Shown: positions 16,497 to 24,981 of the stretch, piece after piece
How positions within the stretch are numbered: the first letter of the stretch is position 1
Layout: each line of letters begins with the position of its first letter
NCBI RefSeq assembly: GCF_003285015.1
Contig: NZ_QMFB01000013.1
Coordinates: 65,045 to 129,044, forward strand
Length of the DNA stretch: 64,000 nucleotides
Direction: 5' to 3'
Origin: Paenibacillus contaminans
Lineage (GTDB): Bacteria; Bacillota; Bacilli; Paenibacillales; NBRC-103111
Notes under the pieces: generated by a model
Seen by the model: only the letters and a program-made list of their open reading frames with translations
Told to the model about the DNA's origin: nothing
The model's database searches: none
Position numbers and translations under genes: made by a program

Positions 16497-19400
16497 TTAC
16501 TTGCTCTTGTATGTCAACATGTTCAGCAGTACCGTTACAGCCTCGGCTCTTGTCGCTTGGTCTTGAGGCGCGAACTCGTTATCACCTTTGCCTTGCACGA
16601 TGCCTGCTTGCTTCACGAAAGCAACGCCGTCTTTTGCCCATACTGGAATGTTCTTATCATCCTCAAAGCCTGTTGCAGCATACGATTCGCCATGCTGACC
16701 CAACGCATTGGCAAGGATGACCGCCATCTCAGCACGTGTTATTCCTGCATCCGGACGGAAGCTGCCGTCCTCATATCCTTGGATAATACCTGCTTGCACC
16801 GCTTGCGCAACCGCTTGCTGTGCCCAAGCTCCAATCTTCGCTGTATCCGTGAACGCAAGTGCCGCTCCTTCTCCTTGCGGCTTAAGCGCATTCATCAGCA
16901 TCACCACGAATTCCGCACGCGTCACGTTTTTCCCAGGCTTGAACGTTCCATCCGGGTAACCGCTGACGATTCCGCTGCTTACCGCTAACTGGATGTTCGC
17001 CTCAGCCCAGTGTCCAGAAATATCGGTAAACGTACGATCCGGTTTCGTGTCTATCGCAGGTGCTTCACCTACAACGAATACCGCAAATTTGGTGAAGTGA
17101 TTAACCTCAACAGTAATGGTGGAGCCGTTCACCTTGCCGCCCGCGATTTCCACCCATACCTTCTTCGCTTCGTCATAATAGTATACAGCTGCCCGTTGAT
17201 TGCTCTTCACTTTGTTTGGATCAAAAGTAAAGGTTAGGGTCACCGGTTTATTGAAATGGTCCGGGAAGTTTTTCAAAATTTCAAAGACCGGACTGGCTAG
17301 AACGTCTTGATTCGTTAGCAGTTTTTGAATGTCCGCTAATTTGTCTATTGTTATTTTCAATTCTTTGTCTGCTGCATCGGCAGGAATAACGATCGTAACC
17401 GTATCTCCCAAACTAACTTTTCCTTTTTTACCTGCAGGAAGTGTTAGTTTGCCATCTATGGCGGTAACGGTATTGTCGCTTGAGGATGTTGAACCAGCGT
17501 AACTACCACCACTACTGCCGCTGGATCCTGCGCGAGTCACTGTAATTTCATAAGTCTTCATTGTGCCATTCCGAGCTGTCACTACAATAGTAATGAGGTT
17601 ATTGCCCACGTTCAAATTAATGGCTCCGCTGGCTTGACCGCTTTCTGTTGGAATTCCGTTCACCGTCATCGTGGCGTTACTCTGGTACACACTCCCCGTT
17701 ACAGTAAGGCTCACTACATCATTAGCCACACTGGACGTGTAGGCCGTTGTCCCGGATGCGAATGCGGGACTTATTGTGCCGCTCGATAAGGCCAGTCCGC
17801 TCAAATCGGCGTTGCTGCTTGCCTCTACTTCGCGCAAAATGATGTCGTCGATGAAAAAATAATCGTTGCCTTCTTCCCTCTTCGCGTAAACCTCCGCGCT
17901 GCTGTAGCCGGACGGTACGACGAAGGAGACGTCCCCTTTGCCGTAATCCGCCGCTTCAAGCTGAAACGACTGTTCGCTCACGACATTGCCCCGTTCATCC
18001 TTCAAGACAATTCCGACTTGAACCCGGTCGCCTTTCGCCAACGCTTTCCCCCACGCGCTCAGCATATACGTGCTTCCCTGCTTCAACCCGGTGGTCAGCG
18101 TCTGCTTCGCCGCTCCCGGCTCCTTGCCGATGACGAGCGCGTTCGCATCGGAAAACGCCGTCAAAGTCGACCCGATATTGTGCATAATCTCGGCGCTGCC
18201 GGAGAGATCCCAGTTGACATCGTCATACTCGAATCCGCCGTTGTATATCCGGTTCGTTCCGGTCTTTACGTCCGCGACCGCTTGTCTCGCTCCGATGACG
18301 GCGTCGAACCATTCCTGGCTCATGCTCCCGGGAATCAACCAATGTCCGCCCGGCGGTTCGGTATAGTACCAGACCATCTCCTCGGCGGAACGGAGCGCGT
18401 TTTCGAGCGTAGTTCTCATAATTTGCGGAGTCATCGGATAGTTCTTCTGCCATGGCATATTGTAAACGCCGAAAGCCATGCTTACGCTATCCGCGTAATC
18501 TTCTCTCAATTCTTCCGGGATAAAATCGTTGCTGCGGTAAGAATCTGCCAACTCGTATTTGCGGAACTGGTAGGCGTCTTCAAAATCCCCTTCCGATCGC
18601 GTCAAATACAATTCGCCGCCGTCGACGAGCTTCGCTTTCTCTCCGGCATTTTTAACCGCCTGCAGCATGCCGATGAAATACGGTCCCATCAAGTTTACGG
18701 TTCCGACAACATTTTTTGTAAACCAGTCCGGCTTATTCCGATCCGACAGATATGGACCGTGAAGCACCATAACCGTCGCGTCGGGTATTTCACTGACGAT
18801 GGCGTTCATGATCTGCCTTCCGCGTTCGCTAGCTTTGTCCTGATATTCTTTTAATGATTTCTCTTTATAGTAGGAGTCTTGAGGGTAGGAGGAAAACTTA
18901 CGGAAGTATTCCTCATTGTCGTAAAGAATACGCGTAATTCCCACTTCTTTAGCGGCGCGGGCATAATTTCTTACGTTTTGCTCGACAATGGACCACCCTT
19001 CGTCGTCGAACAGATCGCCCGATTTTCCGACGTTCGTCCATCCTTCGTCGTCAACGGTTTCGCCCGTTCCTGTCGGATCGTTCGGATCGGCGGGCCGGTT
19101 CGACACAAACGCCAAGTAGTTTTTATCCATCCGCTTAAACAATCCTTTTAATACTTTCAGCTCGTCATAGATCGTCTCGTATGAAATCGGCTCGCGCGTC
19201 ATCAGCTTGGGCGAGAAGGTCGGGGTGATCATCATACCGTCGAACGGCAGCGATTCGATATATTCGATGTTGTCCTTCACTTTTTCAGGAGTCGTCGTGT
19301 TGGCGTCCGGCTGCTGCATCAGCATCAAATACGGCTGCGTTTTCGACTGTTCCTGCAAAATCGTTCGATCGCTTCGTTTAGGCTTCGGTTCCTCGTTCTG

Positions 19401-20363
19401 AGCGCTCCATTCCGTCAGGACAAAATCATCCACATGAACCGAACCGGTGCCGGGGTCTTTATAAACGACGATGGTCGCTTTCGAAAAGCCTGGCGGCGCA
19501 GTGAAATTAACCGTGTACGCTTTGTAATCAGTGGAATCGACCGTTACGCGAGTCCCCTGCAAGCCGATTCCCGGCACGTCCCAGAAATTGATGCCGACAA
19601 GGTTCAACTCCGGGGGGCCGACTCTTTTCGCTCGGAATGTCATCTTATAGCTTTGGCCCGTCACGATGTTTACCGTCTGCTCCCGACTGCTCGCATTTAC
19701 TTTCAGCGCTTTGCTTCCGCTCGCGGCGTCGCTTGTAATGCTTTCAACGGTGTCCGGCCACGACAAATCCCAGCCTGCAAAGCCGTCTTCGAAGCCGGGG
19801 TTCGCCGCCAAATTCGGCAGCTCGTGCAATGTTATGTCATCCACGTAAACCCAACCGGTGCCGGGATCTTTATAGATAACAACCGTTGAATGGGAAAAAC
19901 CGACCGGAGCGGTGAAAAATATTTCATATTGCTTGTATTCGCCCGAATCGACCGTTACACGGGCCCCCTGCAGGCCGAGGCCCGGGACATCCCAAAAGTT
20001 GATGCCGACCAAATTCAGCTCCTCGGGTCCGACCCTTTTCGCCCAAAAGGTCATTTTGTAGCTTTTCCCCGAAACAATCGGCACGGTCTGCTCCTGACTG
20101 CTCGCATTGATTTTGATCGCTTTACTGCCGCTATCCGCCTCGTCCGTAATTTTGGCCACCGTGTCCGGCCAAGAAACGTCCCAGCCGGCGAAATCGTCTT
20201 CGAAGCCGGGGTTTGCGATCAGGTTTGGAACACTCTCGTTTGCCGGGATAGCCTGTTCTTTTCCTTCGGCGCGCACTTCTGCGAGCGGAAAAGAGACAAG
20301 AACCAGCTGCATGACGAGAAAAACGATGGCCCATTTCGATGTCGATCTGCTTCTTCGTATCAA
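16497..20363 (-). CDS. Large S-layer-anchored surface protein with CBM-like repeats and an unassigned TIM-barrel-like core, 1288 residues
   Basis: The start is a TTG with AAAGGAGG 7 nt upstream. A signal peptide is seen at about 1-33. Two near-identical beta-sandwich modules follow ('NPGFEDDFAGWD', 'NPGFEDGFAGWD'), of the CBM4/9-like type. Residues about 335-700 have no family I can name, but alternating stretches such as 'DGMMITPTFSP', 'GITRILYDNEEYF' and 'ATVMVLHGPYL' suggest a (beta/alpha)8 hydrolase core. A third CBM-like module follows ('YNGGFEYDDVNWD'). After that come a cadherin-like beta-sandwich, a Gly/Ser linker, a beta domain and three SLH domains at the C-terminus ('DISGHWAEANIQLAV', 'AFTDTAKIGAWAQQAV', 'IPVWAKDGVAFVKQAG'). 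SLH domains bind pyruvylated secondary cell-wall polymer, so this protein should sit on the cell surface. It is probably controlled by the divergent AraC regulator. Confidence 0.82.
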   Translation of the reverse strand: MIRRSRSTSKWAIVFLVMQLVLVSFPLAEVRAEGKEQAIPANESVPNLIANPGFEDDFAGWDVSWPDTVAKITDEADSGSKAIKINASSQEQTVPIVSGKSYKMTFWAKRVGPEELNLVGINFWDVPGLGLQGARVTVDSGEYKQYEIFFTAPVGFSHSTVVIYKDPGTGWVYVDDITLHELPNLAANPGFEDGFAGWDLSWPDTVESITSDAASGSKALKVNASSREQTVNIVTGQSYKMTFRAKRVGPPELNLVGINFWDVPGIGLQGTRVTVDSTDYKAYTVNFTAPPGFSKATIVVYKDPGTGSVHVDDFVLTEWSAQNEEPKPKRSDRTILQEQSKTQPYLMLMQQPDANTTTPEKVKDNIEYIESLPFDGMMITPTFSPKLMTREPISYETIYDELKVLKGLFKRMDKNYLAFVSNRPADPNDPTGTGETVDDEGWTNVGKSGDLFDDEGWSIVEQNVRNYARAAKEVGITRILYDNEEYFRKFSSYPQDSYYKEKSLKEYQDKASERGRQIMNAIVSEIPDATVMVLHGPYLSDRNKPDWFTKNVVGTVNLMGPYFIGMLQAVKNAGEKAKLVDGGELYLTRSEGDFEDAYQFRKYELADSYRSNDFIPEELREDYADSVSMAFGVYNMPWQKNYPMTPQIMRTTLENALRSAEEMVWYYTEPPGGHWLIPGSMSQEWFDAVIGARQAVADVKTGTNRIYNGGFEYDDVNWDLSGSAEIMHNIGSTLTAFSDANALVIGKEPGAAKQTLTTGLKQGSTYMLSAWGKALAKGDRVQVGIVLKDERGNVVSEQSFQLEAADYGKGDVSFVVPSGYSSAEVYAKREEGNDYFFIDDIILREVEASSNADLSGLALSSGTISPAFASGTTAYTSSVANDVVSLTVTGSVYQSNATMTVNGIPTESGQASGAINLNVGNNLITIVVTARNGTMKTYEITVTRAGSSGSSGGSYAGSTSSSDNTVTAIDGKLTLPAGKKGKVSLGDTVTIVIPADAADKELKITIDKLADIQKLLTNQDVLASPVFEILKNFPDHFNKPVTLTFTFDPNKVKSNQRAAVYYYDEAKKVWVEIAGGKVNGSTITVEVNHFTKFAVFVVGEAPAIDTKPDRTFTDISGHWAEANIQLAVSSGIVSGYPDGTFKPGKNVTRAEFVVMLMNALKPQGEGAALAFTDTAKIGAWAQQAVAQAVQAGIIQGYEDGSFRPDAGITRAEMAVILANALGQHGESYAATGFEDDKNIPVWAKDGVAFVKQAGIVQGKGDNEFAPQDQATRAEAVTVLLNMLTYKSK

Positions 20364-20491
20364 TATAAGTCCTCCTTTGCCTATACGTTTTATCCTGCAG
20401 TCTTAAAGTCTGTACGATAGGAAATTTCCCTTACAAAACGATGCGTCTATTTCTTTTGGGTCGGATACCACCTCCAATCGATGATTGTGTT

Positions 20492-20505
20492 TGAAAGCGT
20501 TTTAT
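20492..20505 (+). promoter_or_regulatory. Probable cre (CcpA) site in the divergent SLH/AraC region
   Basis: TGAAAGCGTTTTAT matches the cre consensus TGWAARCGYTWNCW at 13 of 14 positions. It lies between the SLH gene start (20363) and the AraC gene start (20660), where it could mediate glucose repression of either. Confidence 0.55.
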
Positions 20506-20659
20506 TCAATCTGAATTCAAGTATATCCGGTTCCAATTCGGGTTTCTTTGCAATTTGAATCGGCTTTTTTGTTCATTCGATCAGAAGGGAAACCGCTGAA
20601 AGCGAAGAATACATACTTATTAGTAAACGTTGAATCGGAGCGGAAGGGAGACTTCTTCA

Positions 20660-21547
20660 TTGGAACTGAGAATGTTGAAGTTGCGGGAGACCGTCGTCGT
20701 CGATAAAATCGTAAGCTTTCACTACAAAGAGCTGCCGAAAGATTACGTTGAAGACGTTGGACTGAACTACTCATTTTGGCAGTTTCTGTACGTGGACAAA
20801 GGGGAGATCGAACTGATCACGGAGCAGTCGGAATTCCATATGCGGCAGGGAGACATTTTGTTTTTGCCTCCGCATCAGCTTCGCAGAGGAAGAGCGAATC
20901 CGAAAAATCCCCCGAATCTGCTGATCGTTTCCTTCGATTGCCGCTCCTCTTTCTTGGTACGTCTGAAAAACAAATGCTTTCAGGTCGACGACGGCAAAAG
21001 GAACTTTTTGACGCAGATGATCAAAGAAGGACGGAACACCTTCGATCCTTCCCCGCTCGAGAAGCAGAAGGAATCGATCGCGAGAAGAAAAAATGCGCTA
21101 TTCGGCTGCGAGCATATGGTAAAAAACTATATGGAAATTTTGCTCATCAGCATGATCAGAGAAAGCGAATCACACCTTCCGACCGGTAAGCTGACATCGA
21201 CACAAAAGGAAAAGCAGGAGAAGGAAATCGCCTCACGCGTAGTGGCGCACATAGACGTCCATCTTCAGGCCAACCTTTCCTTAGACAACATCGTCGATGC
21301 ATTTTCCATCAGCAGGACACAGCTATACTACATTTTCAAGAAGGAAATCGGCTGCGGCGTTACCGAATACATTAAAATGAAGCGGATCGACAAAGCGAAG
21401 ACGTATATACGCGAGGAGAAATACAATTATACGGAGATCGCCGATTTGCTCGGATACAACAGCGTCCACTATTTTTCCAAGGATTTCAAAAAGACGACGG
21501 GCATGTCTCCTTCGGAATATGCAAAGACGATCGTCGCCAGGATTTGA
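20660..21547 (+). CDS. AraC-family regulator with N-terminal cupin domain, 295 residues
   Basis: A TTG at 20660 is the preferred start because GGAAGGGAG lies 9 nt upstream; a TTG at 20630 lacks such a box. The N-terminal half (about 1-150) is a cupin-type sensing domain: 'QFLYVDKGEIELITEQ', 'MRQGDILFLPPHQLRRG'. The C-terminal 100 residues form a two-HTH AraC domain, with 'LSLDNIVDAFSISRTQLYYI' and 'ITEIADLLGYNSVHYFSKDFKK'-like sequence. It is transcribed away from the 1288-residue SLH gene, which is the most likely target. The effector is presumably a sugar, but none can be named. Confidence 0.88.
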   Translation: MELRMLKLRETVVVDKIVSFHYKELPKDYVEDVGLNYSFWQFLYVDKGEIELITEQSEFHMRQGDILFLPPHQLRRGRANPKNPPNLLIVSFDCRSSFLVRLKNKCFQVDDGKRNFLTQMIKEGRNTFDPSPLEKQKESIARRKNALFGCEHMVKNYMEILLISMIRESESHLPTGKLTSTQKEKQEKEIASRVVAHIDVHLQANLSLDNIVDAFSISRTQLYYIFKKEIGCGVTEYIKMKRIDKAKTYIREEKYNYTEIADLLGYNSVHYFSKDFKKTTGMSPSEYAKTIVARI

Positions 21548-21654
21548 TTGTTTGTTTCTGCCATACATAAGCCTTATGCCTTCCTCAAGCTGGATTAATA
21601 CTTATCATCCTCTTTCCAAGATGAACTCGAAACCGCGTAGTAACCTTAATAATC

Positions 21655-21694
21655 ATGAAAAAAGACGGCTCAGTTAAACTAACCGCCGTCTAAA
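21655..21694 (-). terminator. Terminator at the end of the rhamnosidase operon
   Basis: Read leftward, TTTAGACGGC and GCCGTCTTTTTTC form a stem with a T run. It lies about 75 bp after the stop of the GH106-type gene and may also stop the convergent AraC transcript. Confidence 0.75.
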
Positions 21695-21765
21695 CCTTGG
21701 AACTTCCTCGTCATCTTTATACCTCTTTGAGATGGGTACAAGATTAGAATTCATTTCACTCTTTC

Positions 21766-24700
21766 TTATAGTTCTTTAGCGGTGTCCGTGTCCGCTAGGG
21801 ATACATGCTTTTTAACCGGTTGTCGCAGTATGATCCGAGGGGGATGGAGCAAGCCCGCAGGAACAAGCATGTAATTTGCGCTAAAAAATTCTCCCTCCGT
21901 CACAAAGCTGTATGGCCCATATTCAATCGTGTACAGAGGCACCTCGTGAAGCGGACCGAATGTATTTCTTCTCGTCAACACTACCTCAACCTCGATCGCC
22001 GTACCGGTTTCACATTCTTCAGTCACATCGGCTTCATTCGGCTGCCAGGCGATAAGGCTTGGCGAATGGCGAATGGCGGATTTTACCTTCATGCATGCCG
22101 CAGCATACGCAGGAAACGACAGAGAATAAATCGCCCCTGTTTCTTGGGAAGCAGGAGAAGGTGCAGGCACCGTATCCGGCTCTAATAGGTATGTCAGCGC
22201 TCCGCTGTAAAATGCAAGTCCCTGCTGCGTAATACACCCGGCCTCCAGCTTCTCGGGCAGCTTTTCGAGCATTTTCCGGCTTCCATCCAAATAAACGCCG
22301 AACGGTCCGATAAGATAGATCGCTTCCAAATTGATCCCAGGATGGAATTCCGTCTCTAGAGTAATAAAATTATCGCCCAACCTGAGCTCCTCCGCCGGAA
22401 TCGGAACCTTCTTCATGCTCAAATCCACCCACCAATCCGGATGCTCCGGTATTGGCAGAACACGATCGTTTATCGATACTTTGAATCGTTCAGGCCGCTC
22501 CAATACCAAATGTATCTGGCCTGGCTCCATCTCGGCGACGGAAAAAGAAAACATCAACTCAAGCTTGCACAGCGGTATCACGGTCCGCTCAAGATACTTA
22601 TCCGCATACCAAGGCTGAACCATATTCCCCCCGCGGTAAGCAATGCCGAACCTGTCCCGCAGCGCCCGATCCAGCTTTAGAATCTCCAATTCCCCCTGCC
22701 ATTCGCCGTCATCAATTCGATATGAAGCCATGTCAAGCACGCATACATTCGGTTCCGCCAGCGAGTAGGCATAAGGACCGTTCAACTGCACCACGCTTCG
22801 ATCTTCGTATTTATCGGGAACGGACAGCTCATTCTGGTAAGTCGGCGATATCGCATACACATGCTCTTCGGCAGGCGCAAAGTCCGAGAGTATTCGAATC
22901 GCCCCGTTTGTCGTATCGAATCGTACCGCCCGTCTTTCCCCATTGACGCAGTCCCATTCTTCCACTTCGCCAAGAACATTGACGGTGATGCTAACGTCCT
23001 GGTAATTACGCTCCCGATTCATATTCAACAATACGACATATAACGTGTCATCGTCTTGCCGGATCTGGCAATAAATATCTTCTATCGGCTGAGAAGACTC
23101 GGTATGTTCAACAGCAACCCGATGTTCGACTACCTGGGAGCACGACGCAACGAGCGGTTCTTTGGCATGCGGGATCCGTACACATCCGGCAGCCAACTCC
23201 AAACAAACCTGGCTCTCCAAAGCATCTACATAGGAGGGAGGCTCACCCGCAAAAATAACATGTCCCCCAACTTGCCGGAATGCTTCGAGCAAGGCAATCG
23301 TTGTTGAACGGATCGTCGTCATACCGGCAACCACCACGGCTTTATAGGAAGCCACGCCGAATTGCAGAACCGGCCTGTTCGACTCATCATGAGCCACGCG
23401 ACACAATCTGCCCATCATTTCTTCGTCCCCGTAGTCGAAATCAAGCTGAGCTCCCGCCAGCCAGTGGAACGTATCGCGATACATGTCTTCGAGCTTTTGT
23501 ACTTCCGGAGACTGGACGATCAGCCCTCTGGACCAGCCCGGATAAACCCGGCACCATACGCTCTCCACCGGATTGAGCACCAGAATGTCGCAGCTCGGCT
23601 TCCCATGCGTCATGATGACGCCAAGACGGGAAAAGTACGATTCAACATGCTCGTATTCCCGCCACCAAGCGGAATGATGCGAAAGACTGGCCGGATAATC
23701 CCGCTTCGATTGGCCCTCCATCGTGTACCATGCAAGATGCGGACAGCGCAGATTAATTCCGAATAACGCCTGCCAGGCTCCAACCGCTTTGTGTGCTTCG
23801 AGGGGCATCTGCCACCCCGTACATCCATACAGCTCGGATAGCAACCAGGTTCTGCCAAGCTGCCTAGCCGCAGAAGATAACTGCTTTACGATCCAATAAT
23901 TCGCGTTGCTCTCCGACAGCACATCCACGCCCGGGTATTCCATATGTTCATAGTAACGCATCACGGAACCGTTCATTGCTGCCTGGGATGTCAAGTTATC
24001 CTCGTGCAGCACGTGGCCTGTCAAAATAAGTCCGTTACTTCGGCACCATTCATCGATGGGTTTAGCGAAATTTTCTAGGAACATCCTTTGCAGGAGCTCC
24101 ACATAGTGCCATTTTACTTGGGAAATCCGTTTTCCTTCCGGCCACAAGAACAGCTCCGGCAGCCGGGAAACCAAATCGTAGCCGAACGCTTCTTCAAACT
24201 GCTCGAACAGCGTGTAAGTCCACGGAACATGCCATTCCGGATTGTCATTTCCGATGCCGAATCCGTCCATGACGGCTCCCCGATGCGGTTCATCGATGAA
24301 AATGCCCTTGATGCCGCGCCCAAACATAGATCCGCAGGCCTGCTTGTATTTCTCATGAGTCAATGCAAGAAATTTTTCGGTCGCTTCAAGATTCAACGTA
24401 TCCGTGTAAGTATATCCGTTATAAAAGCTATCTTTAGCCATTTCCTCAATCGAGAAAAAAAGTACGGTCTGATCGCCTGCCGTTTCAGGCCGTTCTCCGA
24501 TAGCAAGTCTTTTACAATCAAAATAAGCGAAACCGTCCAGCTTGCAAGTAAATGCCGCGATTACCGACTCATTCCATTGAAACGACTCCGGCGCTTCCGT
24601 CTGCATTCGAATAAACTTCATCCGATAGCGCGGCTCCTTCGCGACCAAGCCTCCGGCGGAACCGCTCGGCCAGCGATCCTCGTCATACAGCCAAGCCTCC

Positions 24701-24942
24701 ATCCCCAGCTTCTCCGCTTCTTCAGCGCACTCGCGCACCAGCTCGAACCATTCCTCGCCTAAATATTCAGTAACCAAACCCGTTCGGGAATGCATGAAAA
24801 AACCGCCAAATCCCATCTCCTTAAAAACGTGGATTTGCCTGAGCAGCTCGTCCCGCTCCAGTTCTCCGTTCCAAGCCCAAAAAGGCTTGCCCCGATATTC
24901 GGAAGGAGGCTCCTTAAACAAACGATACAATGAATGGTCCAT
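21766..24942 (-). CDS. GH106-type glycosidase (alpha-L-rhamnosidase-like), 1058 residues, cytoplasmic
   Basis: The N-terminus has the signature of GH106 and the related 'GHL' barrels: 'KPFWAWNGELERDELLRQI' followed by 'MGFGGFFMHSRTGL' and 'WLYDEDRWPSGSAGG'. Within the barrel, 'GIFIDEP' and 'TGHVLHEDN' carry acidic and histidine residues expected in the metal-dependent active site. The C-terminal third (about 700-1040) is beta-rich and looks like galactose-binding-type sandwiches. GH106 enzymes remove alpha-L-rhamnose from pectin-type side chains with inversion. No signal peptide is present, so it should act on imported oligosaccharides. The start has AAAAGGAG. It is the last gene of the long leftward operon, 39 bp after the GH78-type gene. 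Other sugars than rhamnose are possible in this superfamily. Confidence 0.8.
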   Translation of the reverse strand: MDHSLYRLFKEPPSEYRGKPFWAWNGELERDELLRQIHVFKEMGFGGFFMHSRTGLVTEYLGEEWFELVRECAEEAEKLGMEAWLYDEDRWPSGSAGGLVAKEPRYRMKFIRMQTEAPESFQWNESVIAAFTCKLDGFAYFDCKRLAIGERPETAGDQTVLFFSIEEMAKDSFYNGYTYTDTLNLEATEKFLALTHEKYKQACGSMFGRGIKGIFIDEPHRGAVMDGFGIGNDNPEWHVPWTYTLFEQFEEAFGYDLVSRLPELFLWPEGKRISQVKWHYVELLQRMFLENFAKPIDEWCRSNGLILTGHVLHEDNLTSQAAMNGSVMRYYEHMEYPGVDVLSESNANYWIVKQLSSAARQLGRTWLLSELYGCTGWQMPLEAHKAVGAWQALFGINLRCPHLAWYTMEGQSKRDYPASLSHHSAWWREYEHVESYFSRLGVIMTHGKPSCDILVLNPVESVWCRVYPGWSRGLIVQSPEVQKLEDMYRDTFHWLAGAQLDFDYGDEEMMGRLCRVAHDESNRPVLQFGVASYKAVVVAGMTTIRSTTIALLEAFRQVGGHVIFAGEPPSYVDALESQVCLELAAGCVRIPHAKEPLVASCSQVVEHRVAVEHTESSQPIEDIYCQIRQDDDTLYVVLLNMNRERNYQDVSITVNVLGEVEEWDCVNGERRAVRFDTTNGAIRILSDFAPAEEHVYAISPTYQNELSVPDKYEDRSVVQLNGPYAYSLAEPNVCVLDMASYRIDDGEWQGELEILKLDRALRDRFGIAYRGGNMVQPWYADKYLERTVIPLCKLELMFSFSVAEMEPGQIHLVLERPERFKVSINDRVLPIPEHPDWWVDLSMKKVPIPAEELRLGDNFITLETEFHPGINLEAIYLIGPFGVYLDGSRKMLEKLPEKLEAGCITQQGLAFYSGALTYLLEPDTVPAPSPASQETGAIYSLSFPAYAAACMKVKSAIRHSPSLIAWQPNEADVTEECETGTAIEVEVVLTRRNTFGPLHEVPLYTIEYGPYSFVTEGEFFSANYMLVPAGLLHPPRIILRQPVKKHVSLADTDTAKEL

Positions 24943-24981
24943 TCGCGTACTCCTTTTTGTATAACGAATATGCCCTGACTT

